A DNA stretch of 64,000 nucleotides from NCBI GenBank assembly GCA_018970175.1, contig JAGWWV010000004.1:33077-97076 (forward strand). Reading direction: 5' to 3'. Origin of the DNA: Acidobacteriota bacterium. GTDB lineage: Bacteria; Actinomycetota; Acidimicrobiia; Acidimicrobiales; Ilumatobacteraceae. How positions within the stretch are numbered: position 1 is the stretch's first letter; the number at the start of each line of letters is the position of its first letter. The notes under the pieces were generated by a model. The model made no database searches, was not told the DNA's origin, and saw nothing but the letters and a program-made list of their open reading frames with translations. This document shows, in pieces, positions 34,188 through 42,957 of the stretch. Made by a program: the position numbers and the translations under genes.

Positions 34188-37100
34188 ATGTTCCGCATGC
34201 GGTCGTTGGCCCTCAGCGTGTTGCTTGTTGTCTCCGGCGTGGTGATGCAAGCCCCAACGGTGAACGCCGACCCGGCAGGTGCGCCGGCCGCCGTTCGCTC
34301 CGACGCCCAACGGCTGTCGGTAGGTCGAACGACTGCATGTCTCGTCGCGAGCTCGAAGGTCTACTGCTGGGGCAACGGTGGGGATGGTCGGATCGGCACG
34401 CCGAGCGACACCACGGTTGAGTCTCCGCGTCTCGTCGCTGGCGGGCCCACCGACGCCACCGCTGTGGCAGTGGGCAAGGACCACGCGTGTGCCCTTCGTG
34501 CGACAGGTCAGGTTTTCTGCTTCGGCCGCAATATCTACGGACAGCTTGGTTCGGCATCGGGAGGCAATGTGGCTTCGCCGACGGACTTCACACAGGTGAC
34601 TGCCGGCGATGATTTCACCTGTGGGCTGTCGACCTCGCAAGGCGTGATGTGCTGGGGGCGTAACGCAATGTCAGCCGGTCAAGGTGGAATCCTCGGCGTC
34701 GATTACGGGGCGCCGTTGGACGGAAGCAACCAACCAACGGGAAAGTTGCTGCAGTCCGACACGCCGATTCAGGTGATTCCTGCGGTCGACGGACCAACGG
34801 CAATTTCTGCCGGAGCCGGACACATGTGTGCACTGATGTCATCCACCAAAGTGAAGTGTTGGGGCGCCAATGCTGCCGGCGAGCTCGGCAACGGCTACGG
34901 GATGAACGGAAACAATTCTGCGTCACCCCCGATTTACGGCTACGTGCCGTACCCCGTACAGACGTCGGGAAGTTCTGGGACTGACTTGATCGGTGTCGTT
35001 GCGTTGTCTTCAGGACTGTCTCACAACTGTGTCGTGCTCTCATCGGGTGAAGGGCGGTGCTGGGGGGGAGGTTCGTTCGGCCAACTCTCCGCGGGCTCCT
35101 CGTTCAATGGCGTATACCTCTTGCCGGTTGTGGTGAGGGCCACCTCGGGTGGATCTGCACTCACCGACTTGAAGGGCGTATCTGCGGGGGATGACAACAC
35201 TTGCTTCGTGCGCCAATCCGGAGGGGTCATCTGTTCGGGTGACAACACATACGGGCAAATCGGCAACAACACTTCGGGTGCGACGCGTGAGTTCGTTCCC
35301 GTCGAGGTCTTGTCGACACAACCCGGCATGAGCGACGTGGTTTCGATCGGCGTCGGTACCAGTTTCGCGTGTGCGCTCACTTCGACAGGTCGTGCCTACT
35401 GCTGGGGCAGAGGTGACAACGGGCAGGTCGGGAATCTTGGCACGAGCCTCAACAACCCGGTTCCCACCCCGATCGCAGGCGCCGCATCACAAACGATCTC
35501 GGTGGCCGCGCCAACTTCCAAGAACATCGGTGATGCACCGTTTTCGGTCAGTGGAACGTCGACCAGTGGTGCAACAGTGACTTTCGCTAGCGCCACGACG
35601 AGCGTCTGCACGGTCTCGGGAACCACGGTGACCCTGGTGAACGTAGGGACGTGCACCATTCGGGCGTCGGCGGATGCGACGGGAATCTATGTCGCGGCGA
35701 CCGATGTCGATTCGCCAATCACGGTGAGTGCCGTCAGGCCGCAAGTGACGACGGGGGCAGTGACCAGCCTGACCACGACGTCGGCAGTCCTCAGTGGCCT
35801 CGTCAATCCGCGTGGTGCCTCGACGACCCCCACGTTCATCTACGGAACCTCTGCAAACCTGTCGTCGGGTACCACGTCGATCGTGCTGTCGGTCGCAACG
35901 GGTGTTGTCGACAGCACGACAACGACGTCTCTGACGTCGCTTCTGGCGGGTGTGACCTATTACTACCGTCTCGATGCGACCAACTCGGTGGGATCGACCT
36001 CGGGTGAGATCAAGTCGTTCACGACAAAGGGTGCTGTGCCGACCGTGACGACCGGAGCAGCCACGCCCGAGACGACGAGCGCGTCCTTGGCGGCCGAGGT
36101 GAACGCAAACGAAGTCGATGCAACAGTGTCGTTCGAGTACGGCACGAGTGCCACGTTGGCGGGTGCAGAGACCGCCGCAGTTGCTTCGACGGTGACGGGG
36201 GCCACCGCCACGGCGGTGTCGGTGTCGATCTCGAAACTTTCTCCGGGTACCAGCTACTACTTCCGCGTGGTTGCGGTGAATGCGGTGGGTACTTCGCGGG
36301 GTGACATCAAGTCGTTCACGACGAAGGGCGCCGTACCTTCGGTGACGACGGGTTCGGCCGTGGCCGAACCGTTCAGTGCCACGCTGGCGGCTGACGTGAA
36401 CGCGAACGAAGTCGATGCGACGGTGTCGTTCGAGTACGGCACGAGTGCCACGTTGGCGGGTGCCGATACCGCGGCGGTTGCTGCAGCCGTGACGGGGACA
36501 ACGGCCAAATCGGTGTCGGCTGCGCTGTCGAAGTTGAGCCCGGGTACGACCTACTACTTCCGGGTGGTTGCGGTGAATGCGGTGGGTACTTCGCGGGGTG
36601 ACATCAAGTCATTCACGACGAAGGGTGCCAAGCCGACCGTGACGACGGGTTCGGCAACGCGCGGCACGTCGGGCATGACGGTGAACGGCAAGGTAAATGC
36701 GCGGGACCTCGAAACGTCGGTGCGCTTCGAGTACGGCCTCGATGCGAAGTTGATCGGCGCGCAACAGACCGTCGCCCGTACGCAGACGGGTGGCGACGAG
36801 GCCGATGTGAGTGCGGTGATCTCGGGTCTGTCCGAGAACACGACGTACTACTACCGCATCGTCGCGAGCAACGTGGTGGGAACCGTCGAAGGCGAAATCA
36901 GGAGTTTCACGACGACCCGCCCCGAGGGCGTGTCGATCAATGACGGTGACGAATTCACCTCCAGTCAGGATGTCGTGGTGTCGGTGGTCGGACCGTCGAC
37001 CGCTGTGAAGGCCATCTTGTCGAACGACGGTGGTTTCAAGACGTCCGAAACCTTCGACCTGGTGAACAACTCGGCAGAAATCAAGTGGAAGCTGCAGTCC

Positions 37101-37547
37101 AGCCGCGAGGGACAATTCACGAAGATCGTCTATGTGAAGTACGTGACTCGTTTCGGCTCGCAGTTGCAGGCCGTCACCGACGACATCATCCTCGACACCA
37201 CGAAGCCCGTGGTTGCGGCAGTGACTGCCGCGTCGGCGACGCCGAGCGGAAGTGCGGTTCAGGTGGCCCGCGCGAGCGGCGCCAAGGTTGCGAAGTCGTC
37301 GGGTGGCGTTCGTTTGTCCCTGCGCGGAAGCGACACAATTTCCGGTATCGGTTCGATCGAGGTGCGCAGTGCGGCGAACAAGCCTGCTTCGTCGATCAAA
37401 GTGTCGCGTGTGGCCGGCAAGGCCGATGGCAGTCCGCGAGCGGCCTCGCAGACGGTGACCCTTCGTACGAGCGCCAAGCGCCTGCACGTGCGGGTTGTCG
37501 ATCGCGCGGGGAATGCGTCCGCGTGGCGAACGATCGTGGTGAAGTAG
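34188..37547 (+). CDS. exported RCC1 beta-propeller / FN3 repeat protein, larger paralogue
   Basis: A 1119-residue paralogue of the product of 29293. Signal peptide SVLLVVSGVVMQAPTVNA, seven RCC1 blades (for example CALRATGQVFCFGRN and CALTSTGRAYCWGRG), an Ig-like domain, four FN3-like repeats instead of two, then the same C-terminal VSINDGDEF domain and DIILDTTKP segment. The second and third FN3 repeats are 297 bases each and close to identical in DNA. A Shine-Dalgarno AAGGA precedes the ATG. Its stop is directly followed by the stop of the convergent VIT gene with no base between them. Confidence 0.85.
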   Translation: MFRMRSLALSVLLVVSGVVMQAPTVNADPAGAPAAVRSDAQRLSVGRTTACLVASSKVYCWGNGGDGRIGTPSDTTVESPRLVAGGPTDATAVAVGKDHACALRATGQVFCFGRNIYGQLGSASGGNVASPTDFTQVTAGDDFTCGLSTSQGVMCWGRNAMSAGQGGILGVDYGAPLDGSNQPTGKLLQSDTPIQVIPAVDGPTAISAGAGHMCALMSSTKVKCWGANAAGELGNGYGMNGNNSASPPIYGYVPYPVQTSGSSGTDLIGVVALSSGLSHNCVVLSSGEGRCWGGGSFGQLSAGSSFNGVYLLPVVVRATSGGSALTDLKGVSAGDDNTCFVRQSGGVICSGDNTYGQIGNNTSGATREFVPVEVLSTQPGMSDVVSIGVGTSFACALTSTGRAYCWGRGDNGQVGNLGTSLNNPVPTPIAGAASQTISVAAPTSKNIGDAPFSVSGTSTSGATVTFASATTSVCTVSGTTVTLVNVGTCTIRASADATGIYVAATDVDSPITVSAVRPQVTTGAVTSLTTTSAVLSGLVNPRGASTTPTFIYGTSANLSSGTTSIVLSVATGVVDSTTTTSLTSLLAGVTYYYRLDATNSVGSTSGEIKSFTTKGAVPTVTTGAATPETTSASLAAEVNANEVDATVSFEYGTSATLAGAETAAVASTVTGATATAVSVSISKLSPGTSYYFRVVAVNAVGTSRGDIKSFTTKGAVPSVTTGSAVAEPFSATLAADVNANEVDATVSFEYGTSATLAGADTAAVAAAVTGTTAKSVSAALSKLSPGTTYYFRVVAVNAVGTSRGDIKSFTTKGAKPTVTTGSATRGTSGMTVNGKVNARDLETSVRFEYGLDAKLIGAQQTVARTQTGGDEADVSAVISGLSENTTYYYRIVASNVVGTVEGEIRSFTTTRPEGVSINDGDEFTSSQDVVVSVVGPSTAVKAILSNDGGFKTSETFDLVNNSAEIKWKLQSSREGQFTKIVYVKYVTRFGSQLQAVTDDIILDTTKPVVAAVTAASATPSGSAVQVARASGAKVAKSSGGVRLSLRGSDTISGIGSIEVRSAANKPASSIKVSRVAGKADGSPRAASQTVTLRTSAKRLHVRVVDRAGNASAWRTIVVK
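36036..36629 (+). repeat. tandem 297-bp FN3 repeat, two units
   Basis: Units 36036-36332 and 36333-36629 each encode 99 residues from VPTVTTG or VPSVTTG to SFTTKGA. Long stretches are the same at DNA level, including synonymous positions, so the duplication is recent. A related but diverged unit follows from 36630, and another precedes. Confidence 0.8.
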
Positions 37548-38246
37548 TCAGCTGACGGCGGCGCCGAACAACTTGCCGACGAGCATGGTGAACGCCATGG
37601 CGATGATGCCGCCGATCACGATGCGACGCACCGATACACGCTTGCTCGCCTTGCCGTAGTGGGCACCGAATGATCCGAGCGCAACGAGTGCTGCGATCGA
37701 CACCACAAGGGTGATCCAGATGCGCGCCGCGGTGGACGAACCGACTGCGACGGCGACGACCGGCATTGCGCCACCCAGGCCGAAGGCGAGAGCCGAGCTG
37801 ACCGCGGCCTGCACGGGCTGGGCGCGGTTGTGTTCGGTGATTCCCAGTTCCTCGGCGAGGTGGATCCTGAGCGCGTCTTTCTTCGTCAGTTCAGTTGCGA
37901 CCTCGCGGGCGAGGGCGTGGGGAAGTCCCTTGTCCTGGTAGATCGCGGTCAGCTCGGCGAGCTCGCGCTCGGGGGTGTTCTCGAGCTCCCACGTTTCCTT
38001 GGCGATGTCGGAAAGCTCCGAGTCGCGCTGCGAGCTGACCGAAACGTATTCACCAAGGGCCATCGAGGCTGCGCCGGCGACGAGACCTGCCATGCCCGCG
38101 GTGAGAACTGCATTGCGACCGACGTCGGATGCGGCGACGCCGAGAACGAGACAGGCAATGGAGACGATTCCGTCGTTGGCACCCAGAACCATCGCACGCA
38201 AGAGACCGACGCGGTGACTCGCGTGACCTTCATCGTGCAACGCCAT
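37548..38246 (-). CDS. VIT1/CCC1-family Fe(II)/Mn(II) transporter
   Basis: A 232-residue membrane protein with five hydrophobic helices. Helix 1 carries MVLGANDGIVSIACLVLGVA, and helix 2 ends in MALGEYVSVSSQRDSE, both VIT-family signatures. The Glu-rich cytoplasmic metal-binding segment is present (ELENTPERELAELTAIYQDKG). It exports or sequesters iron or manganese with protons. The TAGTTT hexamer (38258-38253) is six bases before the ATG. Confidence 0.9.
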   Translation of the reverse strand: MALHDEGHASHRVGLLRAMVLGANDGIVSIACLVLGVAASDVGRNAVLTAGMAGLVAGAASMALGEYVSVSSQRDSELSDIAKETWELENTPERELAELTAIYQDKGLPHALAREVATELTKKDALRIHLAEELGITEHNRAQPVQAAVSSALAFGLGGAMPVVAVAVGSSTAARIWITLVVSIAALVALGSFGAHYGKASKRVSVRRIVIGGIIAMAFTMLVGKLFGAAVS

Positions 38247-38324
38247 GACGACAAACTACCGACGATGCGGGGCAAGAGGTAACTCGATTCGGCATTGTGT
38301 CGCTGATCGGGCTTGACTCGTGTC

Positions 38325-39392
38325 GTGTCCGCTCCACAGATGTCACGTCGGGCCCTCATCGGGTCGGGAATCGCGACGGTGGTCGGCGGGTCTGTTCTGC
38401 TCGCGCTGATCAACCGCGGCTCCGGTGGTGTGTCGACGGGCACTGGCGGCGTCGATGATCTTTCCGACGGGGTCATCGATCTGCGTGGTCCGGCGCCGGC
38501 GACGGTGGAAAGTTTGGAGTACCTCACACCGCAGTCCGATTTCTTCGTGATCGACACGGTGGGGAAGATGCATCCGCGTCTCACGACCGACGAGTGGTCG
38601 TTGCGAATCCACGGGATGGTTGATCGCGAGGTGACGCTGAGCCATGCCGACATCGCTGCGATGCCGTATGTCGAACATGTCGCAACGCTCGGGTGCGTGT
38701 CGAACAAGGTCGGTGGTGACCTCATCGGTACCGCGCGCTGGGGCGGTGTGTATCTCGCCGATGTGTTGAAGATGGCCGGGGTCGATTCGGCCGCGGAGCA
38801 GTTGGTCAGTCGTAGTGCCGACGGATGGACGTGCGGCACCCCGGTGTCGGCGGTGCTCGACGGACGTCCCGCGTTGCTCGCCACGCACATGAACGGTGAG
38901 TTGTTGACACCGCAACACGGCTTCCCCGTGAGAATGATCGTGCCGGGCTTGTTCGGGTTTGTTTCGGCGACGAAATGGGTGACCGACATCTTCGTCACCA
39001 CCTGGGATGCTTTCGATCCGTATTGGCTGCAGCGCGGTTGGGCCCGCGAATCGCCGATGCTCGCATCGAGCCGCATCGATGTGCCGCGGGCGAAGAGCAA
39101 GCACCCGGCCGGCCGGGTTGTCTTCGGTGGGTTCGCCTGGGCGCCTCGCGCGGGTGTTGGAAGTGTCGAAGTTCGAGTCGACGGTGGCGAGTGGGAGAGC
39201 GCCACGATCATGGAGCAGGAAAACGGCGACTCGTGGGCACTGTGGAAGGCCGACCTTGACATGGGGGTCGGTGAACACCGGGTGGCCGTGCGGGTGATCG
39301 ACGGTGCCGGCGTGGCACAGGTCGAGGACGAACGCGACGTCCTGCCGAGCGGGGCCACGGGTCTCCACGAGATCGAAATCACCGTCGCCTGA
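38325..39392 (+). CDS. sulfite-oxidase-like molybdopterin enzyme, Tat-exported
   Basis: A 355-residue protein with a twin-arginine-like leader (MSRRALIGSGIATVVGG) and the oxidoreductase molybdopterin fold. VATLGCVSNKVGGDLIGTARWGGV contains the Mo-ligating Cys124, and a C-terminal Ig-like dimerisation domain follows (GFAWAPRAGVGSVEVRVDGGEW). It resembles actinobacterial YedY/sulfite-oxidase homologues; the substrate is unknown and no heme or quinone partner is adjacent. Start uncertain: TTG 38313, GTG 38325 or ATG 38340 are all in frame. Confidence 0.85.
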   Translation: MSAPQMSRRALIGSGIATVVGGSVLLALINRGSGGVSTGTGGVDDLSDGVIDLRGPAPATVESLEYLTPQSDFFVIDTVGKMHPRLTTDEWSLRIHGMVDREVTLSHADIAAMPYVEHVATLGCVSNKVGGDLIGTARWGGVYLADVLKMAGVDSAAEQLVSRSADGWTCGTPVSAVLDGRPALLATHMNGELLTPQHGFPVRMIVPGLFGFVSATKWVTDIFVTTWDAFDPYWLQRGWARESPMLASSRIDVPRAKSKHPAGRVVFGGFAWAPRAGVGSVEVRVDGGEWESATIMEQENGDSWALWKADLDMGVGEHRVAVRVIDGAGVAQVEDERDVLPSGATGLHEIEITVA

Positions 39393-39442
39393 CCCGAGGA
39401 TTGAGCCTTCAGGTCTGCTGACACATTCCCGTCGAGGGGTAC

Positions 39443-39448
39443 TAGTCT
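39443..39448 (+). promoter_or_regulatory. -10 element of the FG-GAP lipoprotein gene
   Basis: TAGTCT lies 28 bases before the ATG, so the transcript has a leader of about 20 bases that includes the ribosome site CAGGGGA. Confidence 0.4.
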
Positions 39449-39476
39449 CGCTTCAACTCGCACGACAGGGGATTCC

Positions 39477-40502
39477 ATGACACGTAAGTCGCTCTTCCGC
39501 ACCGTCTCGGCCGCAACCGCGGTGTTGGCGGTTTCCGCAACGCTTGCCGCCTGTGGTGGCGGTGGCTCATCCGACTCGTCCACCGAGTCGACACGAGTGA
39601 AGAACAACGCCTTCACCACGGTGCCGACCGAGGGTGGCGCGACCACGACGCTGTTCGACTGGACCGGTGGTTCGTCGACAACCGTCGCCGGCGGTACCGA
39701 CACCACAACCGCACCCACCGACTCTGTGGCACCCACCGACTCCACGGCGGCACCCACCGACTCGACATCGCCCGTCGGCGAGACCACGGTTCCCGGCGCC
39801 ACCACGTTGGCGCCCGCGCCTGCCGGCGAGCAGATCTCTCTCGTGCAGTCGAAGGGCCAGAGCGGTGACGCATTCGGTGGGGCAGTCGTGCTCTCCACCG
39901 ACGGAAGCACGCTCGCTGTCGGCGCTCTCTACGCCGACGTGAACGGCAACGCCGACCAAGGTTCGGTCACTGTCTTCACCCGTTCGGGTGGCAAGTGGGC
40001 CGAGCAGGGCGTTCTCACCGTTCCGGGCGCGGCCAACGATTGGTTCGGTTACTCGATCGCCATGTCGTCCGACGGCAGCACCATCGCCGTCGGCGCGGTG
40101 TATGCCACGGTGAACGGCAACAAGGCACAGGGCAGCGCCTCGGTCTTCGCGCGCTCGGGTGGCAAGTGGGCTCTCGAGAAGACGGTCACGGGTAAGGGTG
40201 GCGCAGCGGGCGATCTGTTCGGTTACTCAGTGTCACTGTCGGCCGACGGCGGCACGCTCGCCGTTGGTGCAACCGGTGCCGATGCAGGCGGCAACGCCGA
40301 TCAGGGCAGCGCAAGCGTCTTCACCCGCAGCGGTGGCTGGGCTCTGCAGGCCACGTTGACGACGGCGACGCCGGCGGCCAAGGCCAACTTCGGAACGTCA
40401 GTCGCATTGTCGGCCGACGGCAACACTCTTGCGGTCGGCGGACCGAACGCAGGAGCCGGCGCAGCAAACGTCTTCACCCGCGCCAACGGCGCGTGGTCGT
40501 AA
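39477..40502 (+). CDS. lipoprotein with four FG-GAP-like propeller repeats
   Basis: A 341-residue lipoprotein (lipobox LAAC, Cys26) with a Thr/Asp-rich linker (PTDSVAPTDSTAAPTDST) and four repeats of about 55 residues of the type FGYSIAMSSDGSTIAVGA followed by GSASVFARSGGKW. Such repeats form beta-propeller blades in integrin-like and FG-GAP proteins. Only four are present, so the propeller may be partial or dimeric. The gene is 41 bases before the second Cys/His/Asp lipoprotein, repeating the propeller-plus-lipoprotein order seen at 29-34 kb. Confidence 0.82.
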   Translation: MTRKSLFRTVSAATAVLAVSATLAACGGGGSSDSSTESTRVKNNAFTTVPTEGGATTTLFDWTGGSSTTVAGGTDTTTAPTDSVAPTDSTAAPTDSTSPVGETTVPGATTLAPAPAGEQISLVQSKGQSGDAFGGAVVLSTDGSTLAVGALYADVNGNADQGSVTVFTRSGGKWAEQGVLTVPGAANDWFGYSIAMSSDGSTIAVGAVYATVNGNKAQGSASVFARSGGKWALEKTVTGKGGAAGDLFGYSVSLSADGGTLAVGATGADAGGNADQGSASVFTRSGGWALQATLTTATPAAKANFGTSVALSADGNTLAVGGPNAGAGAANVFTRANGAWS

Positions 40503-40543
40503 AGCGAATTGGGTGGTTGGGTCGACGCATGAAGGGTGACCAA

Positions 40544-42361
40544 ATGAGAACGAAACGACGTGTCTTTGCCGCAACCGCATCACTCGCACTCCTCGCCGCC
40601 TGTGGCGGTGGAGGTGGTGGCGGGGGTGCCGCAAGTGACAGTGGCGGCGACAGCAAAGCCGCCGACATCACGGTCCCCGAAGCCAAGGGTGTCAACGTCG
40701 ACATTGGACTTGCGCCGAACCCGAACGGGTTCGCCTTCGCCAACTTCGGTGCGGGCGCCTCTCCCGAAGTGTTCGGTGCCGACGACCTCGTCGCCATGTT
40801 CGGCAATGGCCCGAACGTGTGCGTCGACGGAGCCGAGCCCTGCCAGCCAACAGCCGAAGCTGCGGCGTGGGCGGCGATGGTCAACGACAACCGTGCAGCC
40901 GGTCACTGCGAAGGTTTCGCTGTTCTGTCGGCAAATCGCTTCACGGCGGGCAAGACGCCCCCGAGTGTGCAGTTGACGATGGATCCCACCGTCACGCACG
41001 ACATCATGCGCGGATTCGCCACGCAATTCTTCCAATCGACTCAGGAAGAAACCATCGGATGGCAGGGCAAGTCGCTGAAGGACAAGGTGGCGGCCCTCGA
41101 GTCGGCATTCGCCACCAAGAAGGCCGTCTACACCCTCGCCATCTACACGGCCGAAGGTGGACACGCGGTGCTTCCGTACGCAATCGAATACACCAGCCCG
41201 GACGTGGCAAAGATCAAGATCTACGACTCGAACTGGCCGGGACAGGACCGTTACGTCACTGTCGATCTTGCCAACGAAACCTGGACCTTCGCGTACTCGG
41301 GTCAGGATCCGGCAAACGATCCTGCACCGTGGACGGGTGGCCCGAAAGACCTCGACATCACCTCGATGACGGCGCGTGATTCGGCCAAGGTTCCGTTCGG
41401 CAGCGGCGATGGAGAAGTGACCAAGTCGCTCCTCCTCGTTCGCTCGGCTGCACTCAACTGGTCGATCAACACTCCGAGCGGCACCGTCAGTCCGCGTGCT
41501 GCGGCGCCTGCGGGCATCACGATCCGCCCCGTGCGTTCGTCGACTCCGGCCAAGCCCGGTGCACCGGTCGACTACATGGTGTACCTGCCGGCGAACCAGA
41601 AGCTCGAGTTCAATCTTCCCGACCCGTCGCGCGTTTCGGGCTTCACTCCCAAGGCCGCAATTAGGGTCGAGACGAAGGGCTCCGACAAGGGACCCATCGA
41701 AGTCACCGACTCGACCGTGAAGGCCGATGATCCGAACGTCGTCTTGACACTCGCCGACGGCAACCTCGTCGCCTCGTCGAATGGTTCGGGCAACTCGCTT
41801 GAAACCAACGGCGGCCAAATCGACGTCAATGTGACCGCACCGAACGGTGAGCAGGTCAACGTGGCGGTCACTCCCGACGCTCCCGCTGTCGACGTCCGCA
41901 CGCCCGGCCGCGATGGTGTCGACCCGAACGCAAACGTCGAGATCCTCACCCAGAAGGGCGCGAATGAAATCGAGCGCAAGACCATCGACGCAACGGGCAA
42001 TGAAACCGTGACGACCGAACAGGGTCAGCTCGACAACACCCAGGTCAACCGACCGATGCCGGTCGAGCTCGAAGCTCCGGCCGCCAAGCCCGGTCTTCCG
42101 TCGCGCGAAGAGCGTGTCGCTGAAGTAACTCCGGCAGCGGGCGCGCCGACAACGGTGGCGGGTGCAACCGCAACCACTGTCGCGGGTGCGACGGCAACGA
42201 CTGTCGCTGGCGCAGCGCCGACGACGGTCGTCGAGGGAGCACCCACAACGGTTCTGGCCAACCAGCCCACCACGACAGTCGCGGTTCCGCCGGCGACGGC
42301 TCCCGCGGGCGCCGGTGGCCTCCCGCCGCTACGACCAGTAGCGACGGTGCCGGGCGGCTAG
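40544..42361 (+). CDS. lipoprotein with papain-like Cys/His/Asp arrangement, second paralogue
   Basis: A 605-residue lipoprotein (lipobox LLAAC, Cys20) paralogous to the product of 32031. The N-terminal domain keeps CVDGAEPCQPTAEAAAWA, RAAGHCEGFAVL (Cys122), EGGHAVLPYAI (His207) and KIYDSNWPGQ (Asp228/Asn230). The central beta repeats are also shared (VVLTLADGNLVASSNG; DVRTPGRDGVDPNA). It ends in a Thr/Ala linker (GATATTVAGATATTV) without the C-terminal Cys domain of its paralogue. Its TAG stop shares CTAG with the stop of the convergent gene. Confidence 0.75.
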   Translation: MRTKRRVFAATASLALLAACGGGGGGGGAASDSGGDSKAADITVPEAKGVNVDIGLAPNPNGFAFANFGAGASPEVFGADDLVAMFGNGPNVCVDGAEPCQPTAEAAAWAAMVNDNRAAGHCEGFAVLSANRFTAGKTPPSVQLTMDPTVTHDIMRGFATQFFQSTQEETIGWQGKSLKDKVAALESAFATKKAVYTLAIYTAEGGHAVLPYAIEYTSPDVAKIKIYDSNWPGQDRYVTVDLANETWTFAYSGQDPANDPAPWTGGPKDLDITSMTARDSAKVPFGSGDGEVTKSLLLVRSAALNWSINTPSGTVSPRAAAPAGITIRPVRSSTPAKPGAPVDYMVYLPANQKLEFNLPDPSRVSGFTPKAAIRVETKGSDKGPIEVTDSTVKADDPNVVLTLADGNLVASSNGSGNSLETNGGQIDVNVTAPNGEQVNVAVTPDAPAVDVRTPGRDGVDPNANVEILTQKGANEIERKTIDATGNETVTTEQGQLDNTQVNRPMPVELEAPAAKPGLPSREERVAEVTPAAGAPTTVAGATATTVAGATATTVAGAAPTTVVEGAPTTVLANQPTTTVAVPPATAPAGAGGLPPLRPVATVPGG

Positions 42362-42939
42362 TCCGGCCAACTCGGAGTGTTCGGGTCCAGTTCAACACCC
42401 ATCGTGTTGAGAAACCCGGCCACCATTCGGTACACACCAACCAGAAGAACGAGTTCACAGAGCTCCGCGTCGGACCATCCGGCGCGGAGCTCTTGCCATG
42501 TGGGCTCACTCACGCAGTCGTTCGCGCAGATTTCATCGGTCATCGCAATCAGGCCACGGTCACGATCCGACCACTCATGGCCGCCCGCCTCGCCCGCAAG
42601 TGCACGAATCTCGGTGTCTGTCACGCCGCAATCACGGCCGATCACGGTGTGCTGGCCGAACTCGTAGACCGATCCGGTGTTCCAACCCACCCGCAAGATC
42701 ACGATCTCTCGCTCGCGCGCAGGCAGCACTCCACGGTTGAGGAAGAAACCGCCGAAGGCGAGGAAGCGCTTCAGCATCTTCGGATGGTGGGCCATCGTGC
42801 CGAAGAGATTGAGCGGGTCTCCGTTCACCGATCTGATGCTTCCGGCCAGGATCTCGTCGATCTCGGGGGTCAACGGAGACACGGGGCGCAGGCGGGCGGT
42901 GGCGGGGCGTTCGGCGCCGTCGCGGTGTGAAGAGTTCAT
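42358..42939 (-). CDS. carboxymuconolactone decarboxylase family protein
   Basis: A 193-residue all-helical AhpD/CMD-like protein. It shows LPAREREIVILRVGWNTGSVYEFGQHTVIGRD, with the conserved Glu and His of the CMD fold but no CxxC, so it is not an AhpD-type peroxidase. Members act on lactones or have unknown redox roles. The start ATG 42939 gives the usual length, and a longer open frame upstream runs into the divergent dehydrogenase and is rejected. Confidence 0.8.
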   Translation of the reverse strand: MNSSHRDGAERPATARLRPVSPLTPEIDEILAGSIRSVNGDPLNLFGTMAHHPKMLKRFLAFGGFFLNRGVLPAREREIVILRVGWNTGSVYEFGQHTVIGRDCGVTDTEIRALAGEAGGHEWSDRDRGLIAMTDEICANDCVSEPTWQELRAGWSDAELCELVLLVGVYRMVAGFLNTMGVELDPNTPSWPD

Positions 42940-42943
42940 GCCG

Positions 42944-42949
42944 TACTCT
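42944..42949 (+). promoter_or_regulatory. -10 element of the MDR dehydrogenase gene
   Basis: TACTCT lies eight bases before the ATG at 42958, which supports that start over an in-frame ATG at 42949. Confidence 0.4.
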
Positions 42950-42957
42950 TGCACTCG

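Noticed and set aside
37949..39910. A 653-codon minus-strand frame opposite the molybdopterin enzyme and FG-GAP genes
   Set aside because: Ser/Thr/Pro-rich antisense translation, overlaps three supported genes.
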